Shown here one piece after another: positions 26,301-38,694 of a stretch of DNA of 64,000 nt. Position numbers and translations under genes: made by a program. The DNA comes from Carposina sasakii (lineage: Eukaryota; Arthropoda; Insecta; Lepidoptera; Carposinidae): positions 11,240,455-11,304,454 of the forward strand of contig CP053166.1 in the NCBI GenBank assembly GCA_014607495.2, given 5' to 3'. The first letter of the stretch is position 1, and each line of letters begins with the position of its first letter. The notes beneath the pieces are model-generated. The model was not told the origin of the DNA and ran no database searches. It worked only from the letters and a program-made list of their open reading frames with translations.

Positions 26301-29300
26301 GTGTCTAATTATCTGATGTGCCTAAATCGCATGTTTCTAATGGTCAGATAGGCTATATGAAGGATAAAGTCGATGCTGTCTCTATCTTGATCAAATTTTA
26401 GAGAAATACAGCATCAACGGCCATCGTCCAGCAGTGGGACAGCTAATGGCTACAAACAAATCTTTTCAGTTGTCTCTAAAAAACAGTGTTAGAGGTGGTT
26501 CTGATCATTAGGTATCAGATTTATAAGTTAGAGTAGGGCGAGCCCTAGTTAAAAATATAAAATTACTAAAGTAACGCCTAAAATGTTTATAGGTACCTAC
26601 ATACATATATAACAAAGAGAAAATAGGGTGATAATGGGCATAACTTACTTCATATTTTGTTTATTAATTTTATTTTGTTTGTAATAAAGTTGAAATTTAT
26701 GAGTGTTTTTAAGAATTGCTTTTTGAATATTCTTTTTGTAGTGTTTTACGACTGTTTTAGATTTTTTGCTACGCCCATTACATTGACATCAACAAACACA
26801 TATAAAAAATCCAAATATATCTCGAATGTACAAAAAAACATTGCAAATAAAAAGTCATCGACTCAAACACATGACCGGCTTTCTTAAAGTTGTTTGCTCT
26901 TTATTTTCATCGCCATGCCCATGTGCTGAAAGGCGCGGGATTGACGCACGCGCCGGAATGGCCGCCTGCCAGTTTCCGTCGTCTCATTCAACTCCTAATC
27001 GGCAATGACCTGGCTCCATCATGATATAGTCAAGCACTAATTACGTTGCATCACCGTAGATGCTATGCGTGGTGTGATTGGTGACGTACAACGGATGTTG
27101 TTTCATAAAGTATGGGAACTGCTTTTACGATCATGGTTTTTATCAAATTAATAGGAACCTATTTACATGTGGTTGCGTTTTTGATCCGGTTCAAAGGACC
27201 ATATAATTTCAATTTGACGTTACTACCGGTGTAAGTAGTAGGTACGCTTATTTTTTAGAGCTCTTGGCTAATCTGGGACTTCACTAGAATAGTTTTTATC
27301 CGGGTCAAAGGACCATATAATTTTAGGTTTACGCAACTACCGACCGATGTATGTAGGTACGAGTAGCTACATTTATCCGAAACTATAAGAACTATACTTT
27401 TGAAACTTGGTAAGTAGATGTATCCGCATTAAGATTTTTACACAAAATTAGAAAAAAAATATATAAAAAATTGGCGGTTTCCCATACTTCGAAGTGACTC
27501 TAACCCATACGTGGGGTATTTATGGATACGTCTTCAAAAATGATATTGAAGTTTCTAACATCTTTTTTTTCTAAACTGAATAGTTTGCGCGAGAGACACT
27601 TCCAAAGTGCTAAAATGTGTGTGTCCCCCTGTAACTTCTAAAATAAGAGAACGATAAAGCTAAAAAAAATATATGATGTACATTACCACGCAAACTACCA
27701 ACGAAAATTGGTTTGAACGAAATCTAGTAAGTAGTTTTTTTTAATACGTCATAAATCGTAAACTGCAGTTTACCTTTCATACGGAACCCTTCATGGGCGA
27801 GTCCGACTCGCACTTGGCCGCTTTTTTGGAAATACGGTACAAATGGATTTAGTTTACCGATAGGTACAGCTCAGTTACAGAATAGATAAAGACTTTTTAT
27901 TGTTTTCTATGACGTGGAATAGTTTTTCGATGCCTCGATCTACGTTCCATGCAGTGGGCGTGTAGGTCAGAGCATCAAACACGCCGGAGCATGCTTATAT
28001 GTTTTTGCCAACTGTTTTGTTTGTCAATAGATTAGCAATCTGGCGAATTACTATTTTTCCCGGTCTCATCTAGCAACCTCTAATGCGTAAACATACATTG
28101 TACATAAGTAAACATACCGTGTAAGAAAATGGCATTATTTTCCTGATTGGATGTATATATTTTATAGTTCAATTCAAGGACAACATATTCTCCCATAGCT
28201 GCAATACTTGATCATGTAATTTTAAATGAAGGCTTTTTATTCGAGTACTAGTGGACGCCCGCGACAAACCCGCGAGAAAAAAACAAATTTTGAAATTATC
28301 CGGGATAAAAACATTTTCCAAGTGGGACCTGTCACAATATATTCCTGAAAACTGCATCGAAATCGGTTCAGCCGTTTCTGAGATTAGCGTGCACAAACGC
28401 ACAGACAGACAAAAATTCCAAAAATCATCGTTTTAGGTTCTATTGCGTTGATAAAGGTCTCCTATAATATTTTTTCTCATATATCTTCCATGTACAGACA
28501 GCAATCCGTTACATTTTTAACCGACTTAAAAAAAAGAGAGGTTATCAATTCGTCTATATGTTTTATTTTATGTGTGTAACCTCAGAACTCCGTCATTTAT
28601 GAACCGATTTCAATTTTTTTTATAGTTTGTCATTTGGTATGTTTCCAAGTTGGTCCCATATTCACCACATCAGGATCTGATGATGGGATCTTGGAGAAAT
28701 CGAGGGCAATCCTCAAATATTGTAGGCACATGTAGTCCGTTTTTATACTTTTACTGAGCGTTTTGATCGCCTACATATAAAACATAACATCTGATGATGG
28801 AATCTTTAAGGAATCTAGGGATATCCTCAAATATAATAGGCACGAGTAGTCCGTTTTTAGATTTTTATAAAGAATTTTGGTCAGCTACACATAATATAAA
28901 GGAAACGAGGGTGTGATGATGGAGTCGCCGAAAAACAGCTAGTGGAACATTTTAGTAACAAAATCCCCCTATGGCAGGGGGAGGCCTACGTCCAGTAGTG
29001 GAATGCAATAGGCTTATGAAGATGAAGATAATTGTGTTAAGTCGTGAAATTATACGTTGCGTTAAGCTGTGTCCAAAGTAAAATGGTTATAGAAATGAAT
29101 GAAAGAAGAGTACCTACATATTGCACCGACCCCAAATGATTGGGAACAGGGCAGGAAGAAGGAGTGTAATTATATGTTGCTTATATTGTCAGACGTAAAG
29201 TTTCCATCATGTATGCTTCTCTGTAAGTTGAAAAAATAACGTGTAATACTACAGTTGTTTCTCTTTCCGAGCATACTGTACAAGTCAGTAGAGGGACAAG

Positions 29301-32300
29301 AGGGTCTTGGTGTTTTGTAGGCGATGAGCTGACCACCTGTCACTACTAACCGAACTTGTACATCTTAACTATACCCTAAAAATTGATCAGAAGTGGCACC
29401 ATGTGGTTCTATTGGCTCTTAGTGCTCTGCCTAACCCGTAAGGGATAAAGGCGTGATTATATGTAATGTAAATCTGACAATATTATGCCTTCTAGACTTC
29501 GTACACGGCTTAACGCAATATATGTATATTTGCTCTTTAGTAAAATTTTACTTTAGTAAGCTCGAGTTTTAGGAGGAAGTCGGTTTTTCGTTTTAAAAAA
29601 ATTATGATTATATGTAATAGATATGTAATGTCAAGTTGAAACGAAGTTAAATTGTCTACGGACCAGGGAGGTGGTCAGCAGCGCGTTTACAACATAGGTA
29701 TAGTCCGAAAATCACACTGCGGTGACCAGTTAGACAGACACGTCAAAAGTTTTAAACCTACCTTGAGCGACTTTCACCACCGCCGGGTACCATCTAGCCG
29801 GGTACTTGTAGTTGGCGGAGATGAGGATTGGGACCACCAGACATGTGTAGAAGGCCATCAGCCAAGCCCCGCCGAGGGCCACCAGCAAGCCCCGAGGCGC
29901 CCAGAACGGCAGCAACAGGACCAAGGATAACAGCCATACTGGAATAACATAACAATACAATTAAGATGAATGAACTGCACTGATGCGGGGTTTCATTAGA
30001 ATATATCAGCTGCATCTCCTTCCGTGCTAGTCGTAAGAGTCGACTCAGGAACTCGGGCATTCTATCAGGCGATAAGCTAGCCACTTGTAAATGATCATCT
30101 ATGCTATGTGGCTGTGTGATCTCCTTTATCATCTAGCAGTTCTGGCTACTCCATTTCGAAAACACAGCCGTGTATGTAGGTACAATGAGAAATCAGATTT
30201 AGCCTCGCATACGAGTATGTCCTTAATCCAGAAGTATTTGTAAATGCCACTCTTGTAAACATTTCCCTGCCTGAATTACAAATGACTCCGTCTCGTTTCA
30301 ACATAAGTAATATGGGTCAGTGAAGTCGGTGACATCCGTCGACATTACATTTTTTATGACGATTATAATGTAACTAACTAGTGGATTTGCGGGCAACTCT
30401 GCGTGGAAAAAAACAAAATGTCAAAATTTTCCAGGGAAATATAATAATAAAATATTTATCCGGTGTAAAAAGTAGCATATTATTATGTCCTTTCTCAAGC
30501 TCTAGACTACCTGTGTTACTATACTATATAGTTTAAATAGATTCGATACTTTTGGGGTGAAAGTCGGACAGACAAACCGAGTTACTTTCGCATTTATGAT
30601 GATGATCTCCGACCGTATTTCGGTTAAGTCGACCAATCTACTGAGATTGGCCAGGTACGCAGAAGATAGTATAGTGCACAAACACAGATGCACTCTCTAT
30701 TCCGTTACTCTCATAGTCCGATGGGACGGAAAGCCGACACGACCGGAGAGAGATCAGGCGCAGGACGGTTTTACGTGCTTTGTGAGGCACGAGCCAAGTG
30801 ACATTATAATTTTAGTAAGGAAGTAACTAAATGCAAATCTGTTATGGCAGTAAGTTAAGTCCTTATGTACTCACATTAAATATGTTAAAGTGCTGTGGAT
30901 TTTGGTAAATAAATAAAATAAAAGTAAAGATGTATGACACTTGCTACGGACTACGAGACTCGTAGCACGTGCCGTGTCGTAGTCAAACACATCAAACGAA
31001 CGATAAATGGTGTCCTCTAAAAACCACGATCAAAATTTTGGAACCCACCTGCTTCCTACCGTATGAAGTATTCTTGGAGGTAGATAAACCGGAAAAGGAG
31101 TACATACCTACATTGGTTGCATTAATTTGTCTTTGTACAATAATTAATCGCGACAAACGCATTTTACCTTGCCTTCTCTAGTTTCGCGGCATTTCCGGCT
31201 CCACTAGTATTATATGAACAAACAATGCCGAATTTCGTAGTTTCTCCACTGACCTAATTGGCACGCATGATGAAGGACTTGTCCTAAAATGCGTGTTCTC
31301 AGCTGATCTGTACAGAATTATTGTGAAATTGAAACATTTTTGTATATGTTTTTATGCGATAGATGGAGAATTCAATGGAGATTTCCCTTAGGGGTAAGAG
31401 CGGCGTATGAAATGTCTGTATCTACAATATAGAATAAGATTTGGCCCAGATAGCAAGAGAGAAAGTAGAGAAAGGATGAAATAACCGCCCACGTTAAGTT
31501 AATTTGCGTTCTTCATCATAAAGAACTGAATTAACTCTCGATTTCAGAGTGATTGTACTCGTACCAAGACTGATATAAATAAACGGTACAATAACCTCTG
31601 ATGCGAATGCGATAGTCATCATACGATCGCATTCGATGCCAAATACGCTTCAAGGAATTTGATTCGACGATTAATAATAAAAATCTAGACTCAACGCAGT
31701 TTTTCCTCTATAAAGCATATTTTCAAAGTGTAAATATTTTTTTATTTTTACCTAAGGCGCAGTAGAAAGATCAACATGTTTACAAGCTGAAGATGCTTGG
31801 GACTCAGTACTGTACCTATGTATTCATTGCGTTGCTGTTAAATGCATAGATACGTATACAAAACGTTTTATGGGTGTTGTGAGGTGGGTTGGGAACTATG
31901 GCATGTGGAGTTTGAATAAAAGTAAACTGAAAGAAGGAACAGTTGGACTTCGTCCATCTTTCGTTCACCATATCAAAGAAATTCTACCAAAAGGTCTATT
32001 AAAAGATTCCTTAAAGTATATTATGAATATCAATTAAGCGAAAAAGTTGTATCACTGTAGCAAACTGAGCTCTGTTTCTTCCTACCCCCTTGGAAATTAA
32101 CCCTGCTTTGTATACGCATAAACTTTCATAAAACACGTCAGATAGATAGACAGGTTGTGGACATTGGAAAGACATGTGATTGGAGAGCTCAATCATGTCA
32201 TGGCATGACACGACTGACGTCAGTAGAACAACATCTTCGTCGCTAAAACTAGGGTACCTACCTACCTTTAATTTCATTTCTTTTAATAGAGATACCACAG

Positions 32301-33319
32301 AAATACTATATAGATATACTATACTAAATGTTTGCCCTACCTTCACGCTAATCGTACCGTTACCCAACTTAACTGCGCCTTCGCTACATATAGCACAATT
32401 ACATTTACTTCGTCGTAAGTCCATAAATAGTCAATGTAAACAAACAAACAGACCACATGTGATAGCTATTTTTATTGTATCGTGTATTATGACTAATTTG
32501 TATCTACCTGCGTTCGTACTACGACAGTGATGCTACACGTGTGTCTGTCAGGGACAGTTTTATCATTCCTCTTGCTCGTATCTGTTTTACTAATGAAGTA
32601 CTTATTCTCATTTCAGGTACTATATATTATCAGTGTTATTTCAAAAACCTCTAAACATTGATTAGTTAGGCTAAGGATATTTTTATAGTAATCCAATTCC
32701 ACATATACATAACAAAAATTGCTATTTGTTTTGCTAATACTACTACGAGTAATCTAACCAACATACTTACTTCATGCGGTGATAGCCCAGTGGTTAAGAC
32801 GTGCACCTTCCAAGCGGGAGGCGTAAGTTCGATCCCAGTCACGTGCCTGTACCAATGAATTTATTTGATGTACAGATTTTAATATTGCTAAATTGTCATT
32901 TAGCTCGTGCCTCGGAAAGCACGTAAAACCGTTGGTCCTGCGCCTGATCTCTCTCCGGTCGTGTCGGCTTTCCGTCCCATCGGACTATGAGAGTAACGGA
33001 ATAGGGAGTGCATCTGTGTTTGCGCACACACTTGTGCACTATAATATCTCCTGCGTACCTGGCCAATCTCCGTAAAGTTTGGTCACCTTGATCGAAATAC
33101 GGTCGGAGATCATCATCCCTTACTTCATACTTATAAATATTTTTAACTATGTAACCCACCAATTTATTTATAGGTGCTATAGCTCTAAATAAAGTAGTAT
33201 GTATCTATATTCTATACTTACTTACCAATATTAGCTATTTTATCTTCAGACTTCATTGTTTGAATCTTCGAGAAAGAATCACTCCTTATACGACCACGCA
33301 CTCGCGATATCATACCCAT
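23400..33319 (-). CDS. Membrane RING-H2 E3 ubiquitin ligase, RNF139/RNF145 (TRC8)-like
   Basis: Probable ER-membrane ubiquitin ligase. Four exons, 33319-33226, 29938-29762, 24775-24648 and 24191-23400, join in phase with consensus splice sites to give 396 residues. Exon 2 encodes two hydrophobic helices (WLLSLVLLLPFW and the following AWLMAFYTCLVVPIL). Exon 4 has further membrane segments, then a C-terminal RING-H2 domain beginning DVCAVC, with the Cys-x-His pair in TPCAHFFHADC and a final CPIC. The RING sequence is closest to that of RNF139/RNF145, but those proteins are usually over 600 residues, so this is a short or divergent member. The tryptophan normally found after the sixth metal ligand is replaced by Cys (LRKCL), a position that often contacts the E2. 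A GC-rich stretch at 33515-33545, just upstream, is a plausible promoter. Intron 1 and intron 2 contain SINEs and MITEs. Confidence 0.8.
24262..24466. mobile_element. MITE, TTACCTAACTAGCAAATG family, copy 1
   Basis: Ends pair as inverted repeats (GCAAAGCGATAGCGAAAATT with AATTTTCGCTATTGCTTTGC). It lies in the short intron 3 of the RING ligase gene. A second copy is at 36060-36243 and a shorter, internally different one at 50015-50130. Confidence 0.82.
26106..26295. mobile_element. MITE, TATAAGGTCTATCC family, copy 1
   Basis: TATAAGGTCTATCCAAAATT at the left and AATTTTGGATAGACCTTATA at the right are perfect inverted repeats. An inner hairpin (CAGCTGTTCCATACA) lies in the left half. The second copy is 38275-38480. 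Confidence 0.88.
28247..28530 (+). repeat. Dispersed repeat (GGTTCAGCCGTTTCTGAGAT family)
   Basis: Contains TTATCCGGGATAAAAA, CAATATATTCCTGAAAACTG and CGGTTCAGCCGTTTCTGAGA. Other copies at 1267-1560 (+), 37560-37865 (+), 8481-8665 (-) and 60300-60500 (-). It explains several weak open frames. Confidence 0.85.
28515..28975 (+). repeat. Dispersed repeat starting AACCGACTTAAAA
   Basis: AACCGACTTAAAAAAAAGAG, then ACCGATTTCAATT and two diverged internal units (ATCTGATGATGGAATC). Related pieces at 50400-50680 and 51660-51720. The complement GGAAGTCGGTTTTTCG appears at 29576-29591, suggesting paired ends, but the interior there is other repeats. Confidence 0.65.
29260..29465 (-). repeat. Dispersed repeat, same family as 38695-38955
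   Basis: Reverse copy in intron 2 of the RING ligase gene; GAGCATACTGTACAAGTCAG through GATAAAGGCGTGATTATATG. Confidence 0.82.
30600..30806 (-). repeat. tRNA-derived SINE, head-truncated copy
   Basis: Reverse-strand body of the same family (GATCTCCGACCGTATTTCGG through GAGGCACGAGCCAAGTGAC); the tRNA-like head is missing, as for 5'-truncated insertions. In intron 1 of the RING ligase gene. Confidence 0.82.
32776..33112 (+). repeat. tRNA-derived SINE, full copy
   Basis: Head GGTGATAGCCCAGTGGTTAA (A box) and AAGTTCGATCCCAG (B box), then a body including GCACGTAAAACCGTTGGTCC and CGGACTATGAGAGTAACGG, ending GAAATACGGTCGGAGATCAT. Two other copies (20424-20790 and 30600-30806) are on the opposite strand. 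In intron 1 of the RING ligase gene. Confidence 0.88.
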
Positions 33320-34857
33320 TTTAATACAAAAAAAATATCTGGGTATCAATAAAATTTCTAGAAAAGTACCAAACACTTATTTTCCTCTTCGTAAAACACA
33401 AGAAGTTATTTTAATAGAAATGTACTTCAAAGTTTTCAATTTGTTTTCACAAAAACACTTTCGCTCTGTCCAAAGTTTGACATATGAATGCGCAATATGA
33501 AACGAACATTGGGCGGGCGGCACGGCGGCGCGGCGCCTGCGCAGATTTTAGTTTTCATTCGCTAAAAACAAAACGGTTATTATTATAAATGAAATTGGCG
33601 CTACATTGCCGTTTTTACTGTAATATTAGAAATCACATGCCGAACAAAACCAGTAATGATAGGGATACAATGACGTGTTTTCTTCGTAAACGTCTGCATG
33701 AGGCCGTAATGCTTGGCGATGACGCATTTATTTTTATTTTTTTCATGTCAGTGACACTTGCTGGAAATATAAATCAGTGAATTTCGTAAATTTATTGGGC
33801 ACTATAAAATGTTTTCTTGAACTCCATATAAATATCTCAAGTGCTTCAAAGGCACGTGAAGACTTGCAGACATAGAGTACCTATTACACATGGCTGTGTC
33901 TCCAAAATGGGATAGCCAGAACTTCGGTAGGGTCAGACATGTTACTTGCCCATTGCTTGAGGGAACACACATGTTGTTAATGTACATACATGGCTAATGA
34001 ACTAAATGTTACGCAGTCAATTTTGGAGCTAACATTAATTAATTAATTAATATTCTTAAAAATGTTATGTACCTACTTGATGTACGTAGAAATACACAGA
34101 TAGTTACATCTTGTAGCTGTGTGCTGTTTTTTTAACAATACGGTAATTTTAAAACTTGGGATATTACACTGATCAGGGACAATGATAATTTCTCACGGAG
34201 TACCAAAGTAGGCTATAAGCATACACCTTATATAGCTGAAACCACATATAAGTAGACTAAGACATGACCCATTTTGAAGAGCCTTAAGAGTTTGTAAATA
34301 TGTTTACAGAACTATATTACTCTATAACTAGTATGACTATATCATACGTGGGTGTGGTTCATTCATGATCTCATGTGAAAACAAAATATTAGCACTTTGT
34401 GACTACGTTTTAAAAATACTTACGTGCTAGTCTACACGTAGGCAGAGAGATGTCATGTGCTTATAAATATATAGAGAATGTAGTTATCGCTACTCGTGTC
34501 CGTCTAACATCCAGCTGCTACCAATTCTTCATGCATGTCACGACCCTAAAAATGGGGTTTCGTGTCTCAAAAGGAATCTACGGTACCCGCACAGGACCAG
34601 TTTGTTGAACGTCCCATCTGTACCCTTTTCTTAGGAACAGGAAGAAGTATCACGACGAAATTGATGTCATACAACTGTGAAAAAATAATTAAGTTGTGAA
34701 TCATGTCAATACACTAAGATGTATAATACTATAGGTATATGAATTTCAATACAGCATTAAACTCACTTGACCGGAGTTTATCAGCCGCTGCTGTCCTGTC
34801 TGAATGAATACCTATAAGTACATACATGCTTATCAACAATACCTACTTCACAACATA

Positions 34858-35042
34858 TTAACCCTGTCCCACACTAAGATCACTAATGTCTTGTAGCGCA
34901 GGTAATAATAAAAGGCATACAAATGAATAAAAACATTCGTAACTCGGAAGCAAATATCGATATTCATCATAGCAGTTTTTGCTACCGGGATTCGAACCCA
35001 GGACCTATGGCGTGACAGGCAGACTAATAACTACGCCAAACA
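34858..35042 (-). repeat. SINE copy, same family as 49336-49555, diverged
   Basis: Reverse strand: CCTGTCCCACACTAAGATC, AATATCGATATTCATCATAG, GGGATTCGAACCCAGGACC. Lies about 60 bp upstream of the neuroparsin-like start codon, so it could form part of that gene's promoter or 5' UTR. Confidence 0.72.
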
Positions 35043-35103
35043 TGTGTATAACCACTTTCATTAAGAACTCAATAGAGCTGAAATTACAGAACTCTTCAGC
35101 ACC

Positions 35104-36666
35104 ATGTACGGCTTGATCCTCACCCTACTGGCTTGCAGCGTTTGCCTCGCACACTACAGAGGAGGGTATGAGAGCAGGAACATCATAGAAAGGGAGGAAC
35201 CGCTGAATTATAATGAGGGGTAAGTAACCATAGAACTACAGAAGTAACAGCAAGATAATAAACTTAAGAATAAAGGGGGCTTAAGGGGAATACGAGTGAG
35301 CAGAAGTGTAAAAAGGGACTCTGGGATGACCCCCTGGAACGTAGGCAAAATCCGCAGACCCAACCAGCCATATCCTGTGCAGATGCGGGACTTTACTGAA
35401 ATATCTGCATCAGCTGCATCTCTAAGGACTAAGGAACTGAAAGGCATACTGGGGCGATGATCTAGCTATTTATCATTGATCGATCATCAACATTTGACCC
35501 CGATATGCTGATCGTGGCTGTAGGTTTGGGGAGACAGCCGTGTGTGTGTGTGTGTGTGTGTGCATGTATACCTACCTATGTAGGTATGTGCACCTACATC
35601 ATATTTATGTAAGTATCTCAAGTAAAATCGAGTATTTTAAATAGAATTACAGTGCCGTGTCCGGTCTGCGAGAATACCGATCTGTGGCTACCTAGCAGCG
35701 AAGAATGCAACCTGGTCAAGGGTGGCAAGAAGTACAAGCGCTGCAAACTTGGCACCTACGTCAACGACGTTTGTGGAGACCGCCTCGACTGTTACAGAGT
35801 AATTAACTATTTCTTAATCTACAGTAAGGTATTAGGTACAGGCTGTCTGCCCACCGGAACGGAGAAACGGGGAAATATTAACCAATAGGATTGCAGGGAG
35901 CTGAGCCGATATTTTATACAATCCTATTGTTTAAGATTTATCCGTTTCTCCGCTCCGGTGGACAGGCAGCCTTAGGTAGGTACTCTACCATAGACAAAAT
36001 ATTTAGGTACCTAATAAGCTACTCGATCACTATCCACCAATTTATGCAATACGAAATAGGCCCCCTGATTACCTAATTTGCAATAGCAAAGCCGAAGCAA
36101 AGCGATAGCGAAAATTGTACAATATTCGCCTTGAAATGTCAAAGTTCCTTTGAAATTCATTTTACGTAATACGAATTTGACAAGCGATCAGCGATTTTTG
36201 TACAATTTTCGCTATCGCTTTGCTTTTGCTAGTTAGGTAATAAGGCTATACTTTGCTATTGCTTTTACTTAATCAGAGGTGCGAGCTATCGAGGCGCCTA
36301 TTCTGGATGATCGTGTATTTCATTTCGAGCTTCGCTCGTGCATAATACGTCCACACTAATCAAGCAGCTTCACGCAGCAAATGCTTCGCGAGGCTTGTCG
36401 CATTGTGGAGACCCGCCTAATGAAAAAATATTCAAAACGTTCTGATAATAGCTACCTACTTAATATCGTTTGTATTACAGGGCCCTGGTGAAAGATGCAC
36501 GGAGAAGATGGACGTCGACAGGCTCGGTGAACGCTGTGCCCCAGGCTACTACTGCAACAAAGCTATGGGCGTCTGCACGGGCATGGACTTCATCATTGAC
36601 AGTAATGAGCTTCTATTACTCAACCCCAACCGGTTTCCCTTGAGGGAGCGGAGATATGCTTACTAA
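35104..36666 (+). CDS. Secreted neuroparsin / IGFBP-N-like cysteine-rich peptide
   Basis: Three exons, 35104-35219, 35645-35798 and 36481-36666, join in phase to a 151-residue preprotein. A hydrophobic signal peptide (MYGLILTLLACSVCLA) is followed by ten cysteines in the pattern CPVC...C...C...DVCG...DC, then RGPGERC...GERCAPGYYC...VC. GPGE-C-...-C-x-G-x-x-C is the pattern of neuroparsins and of the IGFBP N-terminal fold. Classical neuroparsins have 12 cysteines, so two are missing or the protein belongs to a related insect single-IGFBP-domain group. The acceptor at 35643-35644 was preferred over the stronger-looking one at 35651-35652 because only the former keeps the cysteine frame. The C-terminal tail is basic and tyrosine-ended. 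Putative polyadenylation signals (AATAAA) lie near 37009 and 37322. Likely a secreted hormone or hormone-binding peptide; the receptor is unknown. Confidence 0.72.
35540..35562. repeat. (GT)n microsatellite
   Basis: An uninterrupted run of about eleven GT dinucleotides in intron 1 of the neuroparsin-like gene. Confidence 0.95.
36060..36243. mobile_element. MITE, TTACCTAACTAGCAAATG family, copy 2
   Basis: Starts CCCCCTGATTACCTAATTTG, ends CTAGTTAGGTAATAAGG; arms GCAAAGCGATAGCGAAAATT and its complement. In intron 2 of the neuroparsin-like gene, opposite in orientation to copy 1. Confidence 0.82.
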
Positions 36667-37889
36667 ATCCAGTTACTATGGCCACTCAGTTCTTTATATT
36701 GTAATTTCGCGAAGAAAAGTGCGAAAGATAGAGTTGCAACAACAAGCACTTAACATGACAATTTTTTTTACTACGAAATTGATATAGTATTATTATTTAT
36801 CTAGTATTATTTATTTACTCATTTTTTATTGCACATAAGAAATATTTAAGTAGTAACATTATTTAAATATGTTTGATTCAGTTTATAGCGATCATGCTCA
36901 GTATGTGCGATACGCAAGATCTTACCCATTGTTTTCCAGAGAGTCAAAAACACCTTTTGCCACTTTCTTTCATTAGTAAACCTCTGGGCTCTGCTACATT
37001 GTATTAGAAATAAATGTATCTACAAATATAGGTAACAACCCTATTTGAATGCTTAGTAGCATATAAATATATTCGCATATTATGCACTCAATAGACATTT
37101 GTCTTGTATTTACCTATTCTACTTTAATTTTCGATTTCATATCTGTGATAGGCATTTACTTTATATTTTGCTTTGTACTGTAGAATTTTGCAATTCATTT
37201 ATACAAAATATAATTTTTATATGTATGATAAGTAGGTACAAAGTAACATTTCAATCTCATTTTGTGATAGTTTCTAGTCTTGACAATCTTACGCTAGTCA
37301 TTCCAAAATATACATCTTAAGAAATAAATGCACATCAAAATACCAACATTGAATTATTTTACGTTTAGTCCTTTTCTTAAAAATTCCTACAGCTTCCTAC
37401 ACCAATGGAATATACAGGGTGTGACAAAAGGGTTATGCTAAGCAATTATACCTATAGTAAGAGATTCCTAAACTCCGTTAAATATTTAATTGTATCAGGC
37501 GTCACACTATTCGAAAGTTCAAATCTCCATTGAGGGGTCGCCCACCACCGGGCCCTACACCCTCCGCTGACCCTCTACCGACTACAAAAAAAACAAAATG
37601 TCGAAATTATCCGGAATTAAAACATTTTCCCGGGACAAAAAGTAGCCTATATGTTAAGTGGGACCTGTCACAATATATTACTGAAAACTGCATCGAAATC
37701 GGTTCAGCCGTTTCTGAGATTAGCGTGCACAAACGCACACAGACAAAAAATCTTTAAATATTTTTTTGGGCACTATTGCGTCAATAAAGGTCTTCTACAA
37801 TATTTTTTCACATATATCCTCTATGTACAGACAGAGCGATCCGTAACATTTTTATTATATGTATAGATAGATATAGATGTAAATATTAC

Positions 37890-38270
37890 TTCCTATTCAG
37901 GATGTTTTTTCGTCGCCACCCTTAACGAAGGGTACGTACTCTATACATCAAATAAAGAAAGTTTATGCCAAAAAAATGCTGGGAAACCATGTAATTTTTT
38001 TTATCTTTTGATCGGGCGAAATTTATAGTGTCCAGTGTTTATGCTAGTTTTTTCATAGACATATACATGTATTAATTATTTCTCGTGAAAAAATCTTGTT
38101 ACACGCGTCAAAGTGCATTTATGCAGAAAAACGCCGTCTATTTACTCAACACCCTAATATTTTGGAAATCAGACACTTCCCAGGTATGCTTCCATGGAGA
38201 ACAATGATCGTAATGATAAGATTCTGTAGACGTTGAAACGTTAAACTGAACGTTGACGACCAAAAATCAC
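37890..38270 (+). repeat. Dispersed repeat with CAGGATGTTTTT end
   Basis: Shares with 62085-62400 the blocks AAAAAAATGCTGGGA, CGAAATTTATAGTG, TGCATTTATGCAGAAAAACG and ATGCTTCCATGGAGAA, in the same order. Non-coding. Confidence 0.78.
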
Positions 38271-38274
38271 CCAG

Positions 38275-38480
38275 TATATAAGGTCTTTTCAAAATTAGTG
38301 AAAAAAAAATCTGCTGTTCCATACAATCTCGCTCGAATAAATACTGCACTGAAATGTATGAAACAATTGATTTTTTTTTTCACTATTTCGGAGTTGGTTC
38401 CATAGTGAAAGTTGTTTCATTTTACCTTACCTAGTTTCGTGTCAAAAGATAATCACTAATTTTGAAAAGGCCTTATATAT
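38275..38480. mobile_element. MITE, TATAAGGTCTATCC family, copy 2
   Basis: Same ends as 26106-26295 with mutations (TATAAGGTCTTTTCAAAATT), the same internal GGAGTTGGTTCCATAGTGAA and the same TCACTAATTTT right arm. Confidence 0.85.
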
Positions 38481-38694
38481 TTTACAGTATTTAAGCGTAT
38501 GGTTAAATCACCATAATTATACGCTGAATACCTGAGTAAAATACTGTAAAGTCGCCTTGAGATGTAAAAATTTATCGCTCGTCATACATTTTTACGAGAC
38601 CATTCACAGTGTTTAATATCATCATATTTACAGTTTGGGATGTAATATATTACATACAAAGCCGACTTAATAATAAGGTGAAATTGTCATATTA

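Noticed and set aside
32011..32340. Rest of the 137-codon minus-strand frame in the RING ligase intron
   Set aside because: Beyond the possible donor at 32340 the composition looks random and no family is recognised.
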